From contig NZ_CP107853.1 in the NCBI RefSeq assembly GCF_036013525.1, forward strand, positions 9,238,001 to 9,302,000: 64,000 bases of DNA. The letters are read 5' to 3'. The position numbers and the translations under genes were made by a program. The notes under the pieces are model-generated. The model was not told where the DNA came from. It ran no database searches and saw nothing but the letters and a program-made list of their open reading frames with translations. Positions 50,508 to 58,295 of the stretch are shown here, piece after piece; the stretch's first letter is position 1; every line of letters begins with the position of its first letter. The stretch comes from Nonomuraea sp. NBC_00507 (lineage in GTDB: Bacteria > Actinomycetota > Actinomycetes > Streptosporangiales > Streptosporangiaceae).

Positions 50508-52134
50508 GGTCACGCTCCTCGGTCGTGGTGGGAGCGGCGGTCGCACGCCGCAGCGCCGTGCCGACAGCGGCCGGGCCCGGATCAGTGAGTACCGCGGCGA
50601 CATGTGCGTCCGGCCGGATGATCCACAGCTCGTCGGGATGGGCCGCCAGGACGGTGGCGAGCTCACTGTCGTGGTCGATGTCGGTGATGCGCTCGACCCG
50701 CACCGGTGCCGAGGTTGCGCGCTGCGCGGCGGCGTGGACGGCGTCGGCGTCCACCCGCTCGCCGGCCAGCAGCAGGAATCCGTCGCGGGCGATCTGCCGT
50801 ATCCGGGTGGGACGCCCGCCGATCGCGATCGGCGCGTCGGGCACGAGGATGCCAGGGCCGGCCGGCGGCACGGCGCCGCGCGGTGGGCGTCCGGTGAACG
50901 GATGGCTCGGGTTCGGCGTGGTCAGCGGCGAGTCGACGTACCAGAAGGGTTCCGCGAGCCGGCCGGAGTCGACGGCAGCGCGGGCGCCCGCGTCGGTGCC
51001 GGCCGCCTCCAGGACGGCCAGGCGGTGCTGGTGCTCGGCCTCGGTGCCGGGTACGAGGAAGCGCATGGTGGCGTCGGTGACGTCCAGGTTCTCGCGGGCG
51101 GCGGCGTGCCGTTCGGCGTGGTAGCTGTCGAGCAGCGACTCGTCGGCCCAGCCGTTGAGGACGAACGCCAGCTTCCAGGCGGCGTTCTCCGCGTCCTGTA
51201 CGCCGGAGTTGAGTCCGCGGGCGCCGAACGGGGAGACCAGGTGGGCCAGATCGCCGGCGAGCAGCACCCGCCCGACCCGCATCCGGTCCACGATCCTAGA
51301 GTGGAAGCGGTACACCGAGCTCCACACCAGCTCGTAGGGCCGATCACCGATGATGGCTCGGATCCGCGCGTCCCGGCCGCCTGGGTCCACGCCGACGGCA
51401 CCGTCCTCGCCGGCCGGGACCTGCCAGTCGATGCGGAACGTACTGTCCGGACAGGGGTGGATGAGGACCTGCCGTCCGGGGTTCCACGGCGGGTCGAAAT
51501 AGAACCGGCGCTCGTTGGCCCAGCCGGGCAGGTCGGTGCGGATGTCGCAGATCAGGAACCGGTCGTCGAAGGAGCGCCCGTCGAACCTGACGCCGAGCAT
51601 GCGCCGTATGTCGTCGCCGCGGGCTCCGGCGCATGCGACCACGTAAGACGCCTGCACCGCACGGTTCCCACAGTGCAGCGTGACGCCCTGCTCGTCTTGG
51701 GCGATGCCGGTCACGTGGTGGTCCCAGCACACGTCGATGAGCGGTTCGGCCGCGATCCGCTGGTCAAGGACTTCCTCGGTACGCGTCTGTGAGATGTTCA
51801 CAAACGGCGGAAACACAGATCGGCCCGGGTCAGCGAAGGTGTAGTTGAACAGTTCCTGGTCGCGGTAGAAGGTGCGCGCCACGGTCCAGGTGAGCCCCTC
51901 GTCGGCGATGCTGCGGCCGGCGCCAACGGCGTCCCACACGTCGAGGACGTCGCGCTGCTGCACGATCGCCTTGGAACCGACCGGGTCGCGGTGCGGCCGC
52001 TGATCGAGCAGGATAACCGGGACAGCCCACCGCGCCAGCAGCAGCGCGGCAGTCTGGCCCACCGGGCCGTTGCCGATTACCACCACCGGCGACGGGCCGC
52101 GTCCGTCGCGGGCGTCAGGCGTGTGGCCGTTCAT
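50482..52134 (-). CDS. FAD-dependent aromatic hydroxylase (MhpA/PHBH-like)
   Basis: A 550-residue class A flavoprotein monooxygenase. GNGPVGQTAALLLARWAVPV is the FAD-binding GxGxxG, DG-like CAGARGDDIRRMLG follows, and GDLAHLVSPFGARGLNSGVQ DAENAAWKLA is the second FAD motif. The C-terminal thioredoxin-like tail is as in 3-(3-hydroxyphenyl)propionate hydroxylases. ATG 52134 follows GCAGGACTG and overlaps the MBL gene stop by one base. Its 3' end overlaps the homogentisate dioxygenase start by 26 bases, so the operon feeds homogentisate or a related diphenol to ring cleavage. Confidence 0.9.
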   Translation of the reverse strand: MNGHTPDARDGRGPSPVVVIGNGPVGQTAALLLARWAVPVILLDQRPHRDPVGSKAIVQQRDVLDVWDAVGAGRSIADEGLTWTVARTFYRDQELFNYTFADPGRSVFPPFVNISQTRTEEVLDQRIAAEPLIDVCWDHHVTGIAQDEQGVTLHCGNRAVQASYVVACAGARGDDIRRMLGVRFDGRSFDDRFLICDIRTDLPGWANERRFYFDPPWNPGRQVLIHPCPDSTFRIDWQVPAGEDGAVGVDPGGRDARIRAIIGDRPYELVWSSVYRFHSRIVDRMRVGRVLLAGDLAHLVSPFGARGLNSGVQDAENAAWKLAFVLNGWADESLLDSYHAERHAAARENLDVTDATMRFLVPGTEAEHQHRLAVLEAAGTDAGARAAVDSGRLAEPFWYVDSPLTTPNPSHPFTGRPPRGAVPPAGPGILVPDAPIAIGGRPTRIRQIARDGFLLLAGERVDADAVHAAAQRATSAPVRVERITDIDHDSELATVLAAHPDELWIIRPDAHVAAVLTDPGPAAVGTALRRATAAPTTTEERDHGVLPADR

Positions 52135-53096
52135 CAGTCCTGCAATTCCTGCCACACGGCGCGGTCGCGTTCCCCGGTCCAGATGCGCGGCCGTTCGATG
52201 CCGGACATCTCGTCCCAGAGCCGGGACACGTCGAACGGCAGGCAGTGTTCGAAGATGGGCCAGCCGCCGTACTGATCGACGAGGGCGGCGTGAGTCGCCT
52301 CGAACGCCTCCTTCACCGTGCCACCTCGCTGCCGCACGGCGCCGACTTCACGCAGCATCACCTGCAGGAAGTGCCGGGTCTGCCCGATCGCCGCGTCCAC
52401 CGCGTCTCGCCCGGACGCCACCGCGCCGCGCCCGCCGACGAGTGTCTCGGCGCCGAAGGCGGCGACCGCGTCCAGCGTCCCGGTCAACCAGTCCCGGTGG
52501 AACGCGTCGCCGGTGTACAACGCCGCGTGCGCCTCCACCAGGTCACCGGCGAAGAGGATCCGCTGTCGGGGCAGCCACGCCACGATGTCGCCCTCGGTGT
52601 GCCCGCGCCCGCAGTACTGCAGCACCAGATCACCCCGATCGCCGCCGAGATCGATGGTGAACCGATCCGCGAACGTGGCAGTGGGCCAAGTCAATCCCGG
52701 AATCGAGGCGGGATCCTTGAACAGTCGGGGCATCCGGCCGTATTCCGACTCCCAGTCCTGCTTGCCGCGTTCGGCGATCAACTCGCGTGTCCGCTCGTGC
52801 GCCACGATCACCTCGGCGTCGAAGGCGCTGGCACCGAGCACCCGCACCGCATGGTAGTGCGACAACACGAGAAACTTGACCGGTTTGTCAGTGTGCTGAC
52901 GGAGCAAGGCGAGCCATTCCCGGGCGGCCACCGGAGTGGCGAGCGCCTCGAAGCAGACCAGAAAATCCTCGCCTTCGATCGCCCCGACGTTCGGATCGCC
53001 CTCCGCCGTCAGCGCATAGACCCCGTCGGCCAACACCTCGAGGGTCTGCTGTTTGTCGGCGAGATCGGCGGACGAGGCGAAGGGCTTCTGCGCCAT
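52134..53096 (-). CDS. MBL-fold metallo-hydrolase with degenerate metal motif
   Basis: A 320-residue beta-lactamase-fold protein. His80-x-His82 (SHYHAVRVLG) is present, but the Asp-His that should complete HxHxDH is Val-Arg, so one metal site is altered. Later motifs GRGHTEGD and FAGDLVE are intact. The SHYHAVRVLGAS form recurs in a distinct MBL subgroup. ATG 53096 follows TAGGAGCTGTGTC. First gene of the operon with the FAD hydroxylase and homogentisate dioxygenase; a lactone or thioester substrate is possible. Confidence 0.85.
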   Translation of the reverse strand: MAQKPFASSADLADKQQTLEVLADGVYALTAEGDPNVGAIEGEDFLVCFEALATPVAAREWLALLRQHTDKPVKFLVLSHYHAVRVLGASAFDAEVIVAHERTRELIAERGKQDWESEYGRMPRLFKDPASIPGLTWPTATFADRFTIDLGGDRGDLVLQYCGRGHTEGDIVAWLPRQRILFAGDLVEAHAALYTGDAFHRDWLTGTLDAVAAFGAETLVGGRGAVASGRDAVDAAIGQTRHFLQVMLREVGAVRQRGGTVKEAFEATHAALVDQYGGWPIFEHCLPFDVSRLWDEMSGIERPRIWTGERDRAVWQELQD

Positions 53097-53112
53097 GACA
53101 CAGCTCCTAGTC

Positions 53113-53130
53113 TAGTCAAAGGTTTTACTA
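53113..53130. promoter_or_regulatory. 18-bp imperfect palindrome in the MBL/MarR divergent promoter
   Basis: TAGTCAAAGGTTTTACTA has half-sites TAGTCAAAG and TAGTAAAAC (complement of the right side), matching at 7 of 9 positions. It lies just upstream of the MBL gene start, a natural site for the divergently encoded MarR protein. Confidence 0.55.
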
Positions 53131-53200
53131 TTTCCTGGACGCTACGCCAAACCGCGTTGGCAGGGAAGCCCTGGAGAAGACAGGCCATAGTCTTGGCCAC

Positions 53201-53737
53201 ATGAGTGGCGCCGCCCTGCCGGAAGAACTGGACTACCTGGGGTTCATCGACTTCGCGATCGACCACACCAGGCGGGAACTGCCCGAGATCGACTCGGATG
53301 CGATGCGTCTCGTGCTCACCCTGCACAGGGTGACCAACGCCCTCGTCTACGACCTGGAGTCGTCGGTACACCGGCCGCGCGGGTTCAGCTGGGCCGGCTT
53401 CCGGGTGCTGTTCGTGCTCTGGCTCGCCGGGCCGATGGAGGCCAAGCGCGTCGCCGAATTGTCCGGCATGAGCCGTGCTGCCGTCTCGGCGCTGGCCAAC
53501 ACCCTCGAACGAGCCGGTCTGGCATCCCGCCGGCGGGCCGATCACGACGGGCGCGCCATCACGCTGACCCTGACCCCGGCCGGACGTGACGCCATCACCG
53601 ATGCCTTCCGGGCACACAACCAGCGGGAGCAGGCCTGGGCCGCCACCCTCACCGAGGCTGAACACGTCACGTTGGTGGGCCTGCTGGAAAAGCTCATGGC
53701 CGGAGCGACCACGGCGACCACGAAACGCAGGCACTGA
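53201..53737 (+). CDS. MarR-family transcriptional regulator
   Basis: A 178-residue winged-helix regulator. RVLFVLWLAGPMEAKRVAEL SGMSRAAVSALANTLERAGL is the HTH, followed by the wing SRRRADHDGRAITLTLTPAG. No ribosome site precedes ATG 53201; a TAGTCT -10 box ends 7 bases upstream, so the mRNA is probably leaderless. Divergent from the MBL/hydroxylase/homogentisate operon, which it likely represses until an aromatic ligand binds. Confidence 0.88.
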   Translation: MSGAALPEELDYLGFIDFAIDHTRRELPEIDSDAMRLVLTLHRVTNALVYDLESSVHRPRGFSWAGFRVLFVLWLAGPMEAKRVAELSGMSRAAVSALANTLERAGLASRRRADHDGRAITLTLTPAGRDAITDAFRAHNQREQAWAATLTEAEHVTLVGLLEKLMAGATTATTKRRH

Positions 53738-53757
53738 CCGCAACTTGATGGCCGCAA

Positions 53758-54504
53758 TCAAACGCAGAGATAGCCGCCATCCACGGGCAAGACCGCCCCG
53801 CAGATGTACGACGCGGCAGGCGAGCACAGAAACGCGATCACCTGAGCAACATCCCGGGGCTTTCCGTACCGTCCCAGCGGGATGCGCAGCAGCAGTTCCG
53901 CGGCGGCCTGCGGATCGTCGAGCAGGCCGCGGGCCAGCTGTGTCTCCACGAACCCCGGCGCAACGGCATTCACCCGGATGCCTTCCGGGGCGTACTCCGC
54001 GGCGAGCGACCGGGTCAGTTGCGAGACGCCCCCCTTGCTCGCGCTGTACGCCGGCCGATCCCTGCTGCCGAAGAAGGCGAACATCGAGGACACGTTGACG
54101 ACGCAGCCGCCGGCCCTCGCGAGACCCGGGCGCGCCGCTTCGCTGGCGACCATGGTGGCGGTGAGGTTGACGTCCAGCACCACGCGCCAGGGGTCCAGGT
54201 CGTACTCCCTGCGGTCGTGGCTGACGCCCGCGCAGTTGACCAGGACACCGATCTGCGGTTCGACCGAGATCAGCCGCGCCAGGCCGTCGTGGTCGCGGAC
54301 GTCGTGCTCGATCACCCGTACCCGCGGATGCACCGGTCGCTCGCCGGCGACCCGGGGGGCGAGGCCGAGAGCCGTGACGTCGGCGCCGAGTTCGGCGAAC
54401 AGCATCGCCGTCGCGGCGCCGATCCCCGACGTGCCGCCGGTGACGAACACCGGGTGCCCGGCGAACTGGTCGCTGTTGAACCCTGCCCTATCCGCCGTGG
54501 TCAT
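53758..54504 (-). CDS. Short-chain dehydrogenase/reductase (SDR)
   Basis: A 248-residue classical SDR. VFVTGGTSGIGAATAMLFAE is the NAD(P) motif, LVNCAGVS the NAG-like motif, VVNVSS carries the catalytic Ser and AYSASKGG the Tyr/Lys pair; the C-terminus ends PVDGGYLCV. ATG 54504 follows TGGAGGAAGGCAAGCAC, 17 bases inside the end of the alcohol dehydrogenase gene. Third gene of the operon with the cupin dioxygenase and Zn-alcohol dehydrogenase. Probably oxidises a side-chain alcohol of an aromatic ketone. Confidence 0.9.
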   Translation of the reverse strand: MTTADRAGFNSDQFAGHPVFVTGGTSGIGAATAMLFAELGADVTALGLAPRVAGERPVHPRVRVIEHDVRDHDGLARLISVEPQIGVLVNCAGVSHDRREYDLDPWRVVLDVNLTATMVASEAARPGLARAGGCVVNVSSMFAFFGSRDRPAYSASKGGVSQLTRSLAAEYAPEGIRVNAVAPGFVETQLARGLLDDPQAAAELLLRIPLGRYGKPRDVAQVIAFLCSPAASYICGAVLPVDGGYLCV

Positions 54505-55570
54505 GTGCTTGCCTTCCTCCACTTGGTCGAACAAGGATCTTGATCTGGTCGCTGCCGCGCAGCAGGGCTTCGAATCCGTCGTGCACGACGTCCTCCAAGG
54601 CGATGGTGGCGGTGACGATCGCGGTGAGGTCCATCCCCTTCTCCACCAACCGGATCAGGTCGGGGTAGACGTCGCGATAACCCACGCTGGTGATGATCGA
54701 CTGCTCCTTGTTGACCATCGCGAACGCATCGATGCTGACCGTCCCGGCCAGGCCGACCAGCATGACCCGGCCGCCGCTCCGCGTCGCGTGCATGCAGGTG
54801 CGCAGCGTCTCCTCGGAGCCGACGACTTCGAAAGCCACGTCCACGCCCTCACCGTCGGCGGCCTGCCTGATCAGGTCAGCCACGGCAGCCCGATCTTCGG
54901 CGGGCACGAGGTCCGTTGCACCCAGGGCGTGGGCGATCTCGAGCCGGGCCGGGGAGAGGTCGGCCGCGATGATGCGGCCCGCGCCGTGCCGCACGGCCAG
55001 CATCACGATGAGAAGCCCGATCGGGCCGAGGCCGATCACGGCGAGTGTCTCGCCCGGGCGGAAGCCCGCCCGCCGCCAGGCGTGCAGGGCCACGGCAGCC
55101 GGCTCGAACACTGCCGCCTGCTCCAGTGAGACCGTGTCGGGTAGGCGGTGCAGCATGTAGGCGGGAACGACGGCCCGTTCGGCCATCCCGCCGTCGCCCA
55201 TGAGACCGGCGAAGCCGAAGTGCCGGCAGATGTTGTACTCACCGTTCCGGCATCGGGGACACGCGCCGCAGCGGTAGTGTGGCTCCACCGCGACCCGGTC
55301 GCCCGGCGCGAACCCGGACACGCCGGACCCGACTTCGACCACCGTGCCGCAAAATTCGTGGCCGACGATGATCGGCGCGGTCGTCCGCGACTCGGGATGC
55401 GGTTCGTGCACCGGGATGGCATGCGGTCCGTCAGCGTACTCATGCAGGTCGCTACCGCAGATGCCGCAGTATGCCACCGCGATCGCGACCTCCCCGGGGC
55501 CGGTGGCCCGGGACTCCACATCGACGACGCGGACATCGCGCGCTCCGTACCAGACGGCGGCCCTCGTCAC
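54488..55570 (-). CDS. Zinc-dependent alcohol dehydrogenase (butanediol/threonine dehydrogenase-like)
   Basis: A 360-residue medium-chain dehydrogenase. Catalytic zinc ligands lie in CGICGSDLHEY and GHEFCGTVVEVG, the structural zinc Cys cluster in RCGACPRCRNGEYNIC, and the Rossmann fold in LAVIGLGPIGLLIVMLA. GTG 55570 follows GGAAAGGCAGC, 13 bases after the cupin gene. By context it interconverts an alcohol and ketone next to the aromatic ring before or after cupin-catalysed cleavage. Confidence 0.92.
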   Translation of the reverse strand: MTRAAVWYGARDVRVVDVESRATGPGEVAIAVAYCGICGSDLHEYADGPHAIPVHEPHPESRTTAPIIVGHEFCGTVVEVGSGVSGFAPGDRVAVEPHYRCGACPRCRNGEYNICRHFGFAGLMGDGGMAERAVVPAYMLHRLPDTVSLEQAAVFEPAAVALHAWRRAGFRPGETLAVIGLGPIGLLIVMLAVRHGAGRIIAADLSPARLEIAHALGATDLVPAEDRAAVADLIRQAADGEGVDVAFEVVGSEETLRTCMHATRSGGRVMLVGLAGTVSIDAFAMVNKEQSIITSVGYRDVYPDLIRLVEKGMDLTAIVTATIALEDVVHDGFEALLRGSDQIKILVRPSGGRQAHDHGG

Positions 55571-55583
55571 GCTGCCTTTCCCA

Positions 55584-56117
55584 TCAGCGGAAGAGCGAGT
55601 TGACGTAGTCGGCGCCGATGCCCACCTTGTCGTAGTGCTCCCGGCACATCGCGATGTAGTCGTGGACGTCGAAGATCCCGGTGACGTCGCCGTTCTCGTC
55701 CAGCCAGGCGAGCGGACCCTTGACGATGAAGAAGGTTTTCATCGGCTCGCCGCTGTCGTAGGCAACCAGCGTGTGACCCTCGCCCGGGGCTTCGTAGACG
55801 AAGTCGCCGGCGCTCGCCGTCCAGGGCCGCTCCAGGTAGCCCCACTTGCCGGAGATGGTGTAGGCGAACACCTCATGCGGGTGGTAATGCCGGTTGACCA
55901 GCCCAGCCTCCTTCGCGCGCAGGATGTCAGCCCAGCTGTTGTCCTTGACGTTGATCCACAGCGGCCGTGACCCGACGGTCTCGGTGAAAGGCACGTAGTA
56001 GCGGTCGTCATCGGTGGCGACCTTGGAGAGGTAGACCTCCGGCAGCGCATCCGGCTTCTGCGAATTCTCGATCGGCTTGAGGGTTTTCCAAAACTCCGAA
56101 TTGGGCGTTTCAGGCAT
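55584..56117 (-). CDS. Cupin dioxygenase, 2,4'-dihydroxyacetophenone dioxygenase-like
   Basis: A 177-residue single-domain cupin. Metal ligands are visible as His77, His79 and Glu82 (NRHYHPHEVF) with His115 in GEGHTLVAY. Length and sequence fit 2,4'-dihydroxyacetophenone dioxygenase, which cleaves a C-C bond of an aryl ketone to a benzoate plus formate. ATG 56117 follows CAAAGGAGCTGGCAGC. It heads the operon cupin, Zn-alcohol dehydrogenase, SDR. The 149-base upstream gap holds the CATGCAA inverted repeat. The exact substrate is inferred from the family. Confidence 0.82.
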   Translation of the reverse strand: MPETPNSEFWKTLKPIENSQKPDALPEVYLSKVATDDDRYYVPFTETVGSRPLWINVKDNSWADILRAKEAGLVNRHYHPHEVFAYTISGKWGYLERPWTASAGDFVYEAPGEGHTLVAYDSGEPMKTFFIVKGPLAWLDENGDVTGIFDVHDYIAMCREHYDKVGIGADYVNSLFR

Positions 56118-56218
56118 GCTGCCAGCTCCTTTGCTAGCTCGCGACGTTGACGCGGAGCCCTCGACCACACATGAGGGTCGGAAGCCGCATGGTCACAGGC
56201 TAGGGCCGACATGCATGA

Positions 56219-56239
56219 CATGCAAGGGAGTATTGCATG
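56219..56239. promoter_or_regulatory. Inverted repeat CATGCAA-N7-TTGCATG upstream of the cupin operon
   Basis: A perfect 7-bp inverted repeat with a 7-base spacer, about 100 bases before the cupin start and just after the XRE-cupin regulator gene. TGCATGAC also occurs twice here. A likely operator for the adjacent XRE-cupin protein or the AraC protein. Confidence 0.5.
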
Positions 56240-56266
56240 ACGCTTCAGTACCTGCTCGGACGCAAT

Positions 56267-56878
56267 CTAACGTGATGGTGGCGCCACAATGAGCATGAAC
56301 TCCGCGACTGTCGCCCGGGGGTTGTGCAGACGATGCGGGCGACTCCGGTCGAAACGGATCGTGTCGCCCGCCGCCAACAGGAACTCCTCGTCGTCGACCA
56401 CGACGGCGACGTGCCCGGTGAACGCGACGACGACCTCCTCGCCGGGGTGCGAGGAGGGAAGGGTGGCCCCGCCGCCCGGTGGTATCGACCCCCAGATCAC
56501 CTCGACCGCGCCGTCCAGGTCGGGAATCATGAGTTCGTACTCGATACGCGAGTCGGGCACCTTGAGCCGGCGCCGGTCGGCGTGCCGCACGACGAGCCGC
56601 CGCCCGGCCGCGTCATGTTCGTTCGCGGTTGACCGGTCCTCGCCCTCGAACAGCGCCGCGATCGGCACACCGAGGGCACGGGCGATGGTGCGCAGCGTGG
56701 GCAGCGACGGCTGCGCGACACCGCGCTCAACCCGGGAGAGCAGGCTGGCCGAGATCTGCGCGGCGTCGGCGACGCTGTCCAGGGTCAGTCCCGCCCTCTT
56801 GCGCAATTCCCGGATCCGACCGCCAAGGGCGGCGGCGTCGGCGGCGTCCGGATCTGCCGACGTGGCGGCGCTGGTCAT
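56267..56878 (-). CDS. XRE-family regulator with C-terminal cupin domain
   Basis: A 203-residue regulator. Residues about 20-75 form a Cro/CI-type HTH (LTLDSVADAAQISASLLSRV) and 115-200 a cupin sensor (GGGATLPSSHPGEEVVVAFT, GDTIRFDRSRPHRLHNPRAT). ATG 56878 is preferred; the in-frame GTG three codons earlier sits on the ribosome site. It precedes the cupin dioxygenase operon on the same strand and likely controls it. Its sequence is a near copy of the regulator at 61595-62248, with about 23 differences over some 183 aligned residues counted by eye. Confidence 0.9.
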   Translation of the reverse strand: MTSAATSADPDAADAAALGGRIRELRKRAGLTLDSVADAAQISASLLSRVERGVAQPSLPTLRTIARALGVPIAALFEGEDRSTANEHDAAGRRLVVRHADRRRLKVPDSRIEYELMIPDLDGAVEVIWGSIPPGGGATLPSSHPGEEVVVAFTGHVAVVVDDEEFLLAAGDTIRFDRSRPHRLHNPRATVAEFMLIVAPPSR

Positions 56879-57042
56879 CCAGCCCACTCCTTTCCCGGCA
56901 GCGCGTCGCCGCCGAACACTAGGACCCTACCTGCCACTTGGGCCTCGATACGGCGACGAAGAGCTACCACCCCCTGCCATGGTCACGTTGTCGGGATGTC
57001 TCGTTCGGCGGTGTCGCCGACCGGAGTCAGGCGCCTGGGTTT

Positions 57043-58041
57043 CTACCGGCCGCTGTATCGATGTTCGCGCGGGCTGAGGCCGAACCGCGTCCTGAACACG
57101 TAGGCGAAATGAGATGGACGCCGGAATCCGAGCTGTGTGGCGATGTCAGCGACCGACAGGTGTGCCAGGCGAGGGTCGGCGAGGTCGTGGTGAGCGCGGT
57201 CGAGACGCCGCTTCATCACGTATCGGGCAACGGATGTCTGCTGCTCGTGAAAGAGGGCTTGCAGGTGGCGCGGCGAGACGAAGACGGCGCGGGCGACAGC
57301 CGCCGGGGACAAATCGGGATCCCACAGATTCTGTTCGATGTACTGTTGTGCCCGCGCGAGGGTAGCCGCGCGCAGCGGAGCGCCTGTGGGCAGCGAGGCG
57401 ATCTCCGCGAGCGACGCCGCGATGAGCTCAACAGCGGCGGTCGCGTAATGCCGCTGGACCACTGGTGAGGCGGTGTCCGCCGTGGCCGAGAGGTTCTTGA
57501 GCAGCGGATAGATCAGGGCGGCGCTGCCATCCCGTCCGTTGATCGCGGTGGCGGTGAAGGCAGAAGCCCCGGGCAGTACTGCCAACATCGTCATGTGCGG
57601 AATGTGCAGGGTGAGCATCTCGAGGTCGCCCTCGACCTGCAGAACGCACGGACGGGTGCTGTCGTACATCGCGAAGTCGCCGGCGCGCACGACGGCCGTT
57701 CGGTCGTCCTGAACGAGCGTGCCGGTGCCGGCAAGGGTCACACCGATCAAGAAATAGGGTGCGTCATCGCGGGCGATGGTGGCGCGGGCACGAGCGCCCA
57801 CATGCGGCGTGGGCCGGGCCCTGACCCTGGCGAGCTGCACCGCTCCGGCGGTCATCGTGGTCACGCGGCCGGAGAAGTGATCGACAGTGGCCAGCGGGCG
57901 TACCTCCATTCCCAGATACAGCCGGCAGACGACCTCGCGCCAGAAGTCGAAGCGGTCCCGCCCATCGACCGAGTCCGTGGTGAGCAGCACACTCCCGGGC
58001 GATTGATCGGCGCCTGCACCCACCGAGATGTTCAGCGTCAT
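57043..58041 (-). CDS. AraC-family transcriptional regulator
   Basis: A 332-residue regulator. The N-terminal ligand domain (DRFDFWREVVCRLYLGMEVR, TLVQDDRTAVVRAGDFAMYD) is of the AraC_binding_2 type. The C-terminal HTH pair includes ARAVFVSPRHLQALFHEQQT and DIATQLGFRRPSHFAYVFRT, ending GLSPREHRYSGR. ATG 58041 follows CAGGAGGGCGGACGTC. Divergent from the CocE-type hydrolase. The 164-base gap to the XRE-cupin gene holds nothing recognisable. Confidence 0.9.
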   Translation of the reverse strand: MTLNISVGAGADQSPGSVLLTTDSVDGRDRFDFWREVVCRLYLGMEVRPLATVDHFSGRVTTMTAGAVQLARVRARPTPHVGARARATIARDDAPYFLIGVTLAGTGTLVQDDRTAVVRAGDFAMYDSTRPCVLQVEGDLEMLTLHIPHMTMLAVLPGASAFTATAINGRDGSAALIYPLLKNLSATADTASPVVQRHYATAAVELIAASLAEIASLPTGAPLRAATLARAQQYIEQNLWDPDLSPAAVARAVFVSPRHLQALFHEQQTSVARYVMKRRLDRAHHDLADPRLAHLSVADIATQLGFRRPSHFAYVFRTRFGLSPREHRYSGR

Positions 58042-58295
58042 GACGTCCGCCCTCCTGGGTAGTGCCCGGTAGCGGGATCACTCAGGGGCAAATTGTGCGC
58101 TGACAGGAAACTCTCCGTGCACGAAGACGAAACTTCGGCCGCCGGCCAGCCGATAGCCTCGCGCTGCGAGGAAACGCCTGGTGACATCAACGGTTCCGCC
58201 CCACTGCCCGGACGGCCCTCCCACGGCGAACCAGCGCCCCCCGACAAGACGCGGTCCCACACACGTCGTCCGTCCCGCCTCCGGAAGGTCGCACC
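58042..58295. promoter_or_regulatory. Divergent promoter region between AraC and CocE-type genes
   Basis: A 254-base interval. Its minus strand has a 60-codon frame (58078-58260, GTG start) reading RWFAVGGPSGQWGGTVDVTR and FVFVHGEFPVSAQF. I do not recognise it and it has no clear ribosome site; it could be an eroded gene end. No convincing operator was found by eye. Confidence 0.3.

Noticed and set aside
58078..58260. 60-codon minus-strand frame with plausible protein-like residues
   Set aside because: No family recognised, no ribosome site, and it occupies a divergent promoter region; mentioned only under that region.
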